Shown piece after piece: positions 62,236 through 64,000 of a DNA stretch of 64,000 bases. Made by a program: the position numbers and the translations under genes. Source of the stretch: Latrodectus hesperus (taxonomy: Eukaryota; Arthropoda; Arachnida; Araneae; Theridiidae); assembly GCA_037975125.1 (NCBI GenBank), contig CM075851.1:124412643-124476642 (forward strand). The letters run 5' to 3'. How positions within the stretch are numbered: the stretch's first letter is position 1; the number at the start of each line of letters is the position of its first letter. The notes below the pieces were generated by a model that searched no databases, had not been told where the DNA came from, and saw only the letters and a list, made by a program, of their open reading frames with translations.

Positions 62236-63878
62236 AAAGGAAAGTTTTATAATTGCTTATTACATTTGTGGAGCATTTACTGCATGTCCTGCTAATTTTT
62301 TTATTTCAAGTCCCTGAATTATAATTAATGTAAAAATGTTGTATATTCTTAAGCTTTATGAAAATAGCGTGTAAAATATTGCATATTAAAATTTTTATTT
62401 ATCAAATGTTTAGAAAACTAAAAAAGCAGGATTTTTTTTATTATTAAATCTTTAAATTATTATGATAGATCATATTGCTTTGCATTGTTATTCTTTTATA
62501 ATTATAGTTTGAATATTTTATATAAACAGAAAGTATTTCTTAATTTTGCACAATTTGTTAATATGAAATAGATTATCAAGGTTTGTTTTTATATCATTGG
62601 TTGTTAAAATGATCGATCATATATGGCCTTGTATCAAAATTATTCATAAATTCCTTTAGAAGTCTACATGTGTAAAAGAAATTTTCTTCCATGTAAGACA
62701 TAATGATAATATATTAAGCCTAAAAATATGTAAGAAAAGTAATATATTTTGTATCAATTACTCAATTTTATAATCTTGGGAATTTAATGAGGTTGCGCTG
62801 ATAGCCATTTGAAACATTTCATGCTTTTATTTTAATCCAACAATAATAATTAATTTTGAGTACAAAAATTATAATTACCTAAATTTATATAGTCTGAATT
62901 AGAGTAAAATTATCATTTATTTCAAATGAGATTTTAAAAGAAAAGTAGTTAAATTTAAATTCTGATCTCAATTATTTTTTTCAATTAAATGTAATAAAAA
63001 TACTTTTCATAATTTTTTGTGTGAAAAGATTTTAATTTAGTAATTTTCTGGAGTAATATATTATTTTTGTGCCATTGTTTGATTATGTTAATTAAAGTTG
63101 AGTGATATAGTATTTAAAAGTGCAGATAATATGATTAATAACAACTGCAGCTATTATTTGCACTTGCAATAGTGATATGAGGCGAAATTTTTCATTGAAA
63201 GTTGATTGTATTCAAATTTTGGTATAAAAACAAAATATAATACACTTGCCACTTAAGGGTTAAGTCTGTTGTAACTTATATGTATTATATAAATATTTGT
63301 CTTTGACAGCAATTTGATGTTTGAAAAGAGATTTTAATGTGAACAGTTTATTGAAATGTGTTAACATTTGTAGAAAAATCATTTTTCATTTTAGTTACAA
63401 GGAATAAATCATGTGAATATTTTTCATTCTTTTTCCCAAATGTGTTTGATGGATATTGGTGAAATATTTCTTTTCACATTATATAACTGTCAACTTTATC
63501 TTTACATAATTTTGGTAGTATCTTATTACTTAATGATTTGTTTCATTTTTGTATTGACATCTGTGTAGCAATTGAAAAAATTAATTCATGTCTGATATCT
63601 TACTTTTAAAATTTTTACTGAAAGTGATCGTATCAGTACTTTTTATTGTTTGTGGTTGGAAAATAATAACTTCGACGAAATTAAAATTATAATTTTTTAA
63701 TCATTCTGACTAAAGTTAGGCAATAGTTTGCTCCTAAAACATCATATTATTTATTAAAAATCATTCATTAAATAGAAATTAACTTTATTGCATGAACAAA
63801 CTTATACTGACAGCTGTTGTGTGACATTACTCATTTTGCCTCAGAAATTTTTTGTGAATAGTTCAGAATCTAAAGAAA

Positions 63879-63880
<2 letters not shown>
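62236..63880. other. A+T-rich sequence 3' of KDM5, nothing recognised
   Basis: No open frame or repeat stands out here; it is spacer or an extended 3' UTR. Confidence 0.4.

Positions 63881-63882
<2 letters not shown>

Positions 63883-63961
<79 letters not shown>
63883..63961. repeat. (TA)n microsatellite
   Basis: An uninterrupted TA dinucleotide run of about 79 bp near the right edge, in the sequence downstream of KDM5. Confidence 0.98.
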
Positions 63962-63963
<2 letters not shown>

Positions 63964-64000
63964 AAATTCAATATATTTTTATACAATTTTGAAAATATAT

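Overview
This window is animal nuclear DNA. It is very A+T-rich, with two intron-rich protein-coding genes, GT..AG splice sites and several families of decayed transposons. Coding exons stand out from a 70-80% A+T background. An arthropod is the best reading, and a chelicerate such as a spider is my guess. The guess rests on the arthropod-like KDM5, the short A+T-rich introns and the tRNA-derived SINEs; no single marker proves the lineage.

Layout. Positions 1-8579 (minus strand) hold the first nine coding exons of the translation initiation factor subunit EIF3C; the gene runs off the left edge after 311 codons. Positions 8580-12992 lie between two divergently transcribed genes. This interval holds probable 5' UTR/promoter sequence plus fossils of a jerky/Tigger-type and possibly a mariner-type transposase. 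Positions 12993-61227 (plus strand) hold a complete lysine-specific histone demethylase 5 gene (KDM5; lid in Drosophila). I traced 35 coding exons that join in phase without a gap to give 1830 residues with the full family order: JmjN, ARID, PHD1, JmjC, C5HC2 zinc finger, PLU-1, PHD2, PHD3. Positions 61228-64000 hold the KDM5 3' UTR with a polyadenylation signal near 62213, then A+T-rich spacer ending in a TA microsatellite.

The KDM5 introns act as a transposon trap. Intron 1 has a Tc1-like relic. Intron 2 has a SINE and a 2.2-kb antisense Tigger element with both terminal repeats, a TA target duplication and a transposase frame broken by only two visible lesions. Introns 5 and 16 hold two copies of one SINE family. 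Introns 22 and 32 each hold a copy of a short inverted-repeat element flanked by 6-bp duplications.

The two host genes have unrelated biochemical roles (40S ribosome recruitment and removal of H3K4 methylation) but are arranged head to head about 4.4 kb apart. I found no operon, CRISPR array, rRNA or convincing tRNA gene. No previously undescribed system is evident. The most unusual items are the 6-bp-duplication inverted-repeat family with a perfect 16-bp palindrome in one copy, and the well-preserved Tigger copy.
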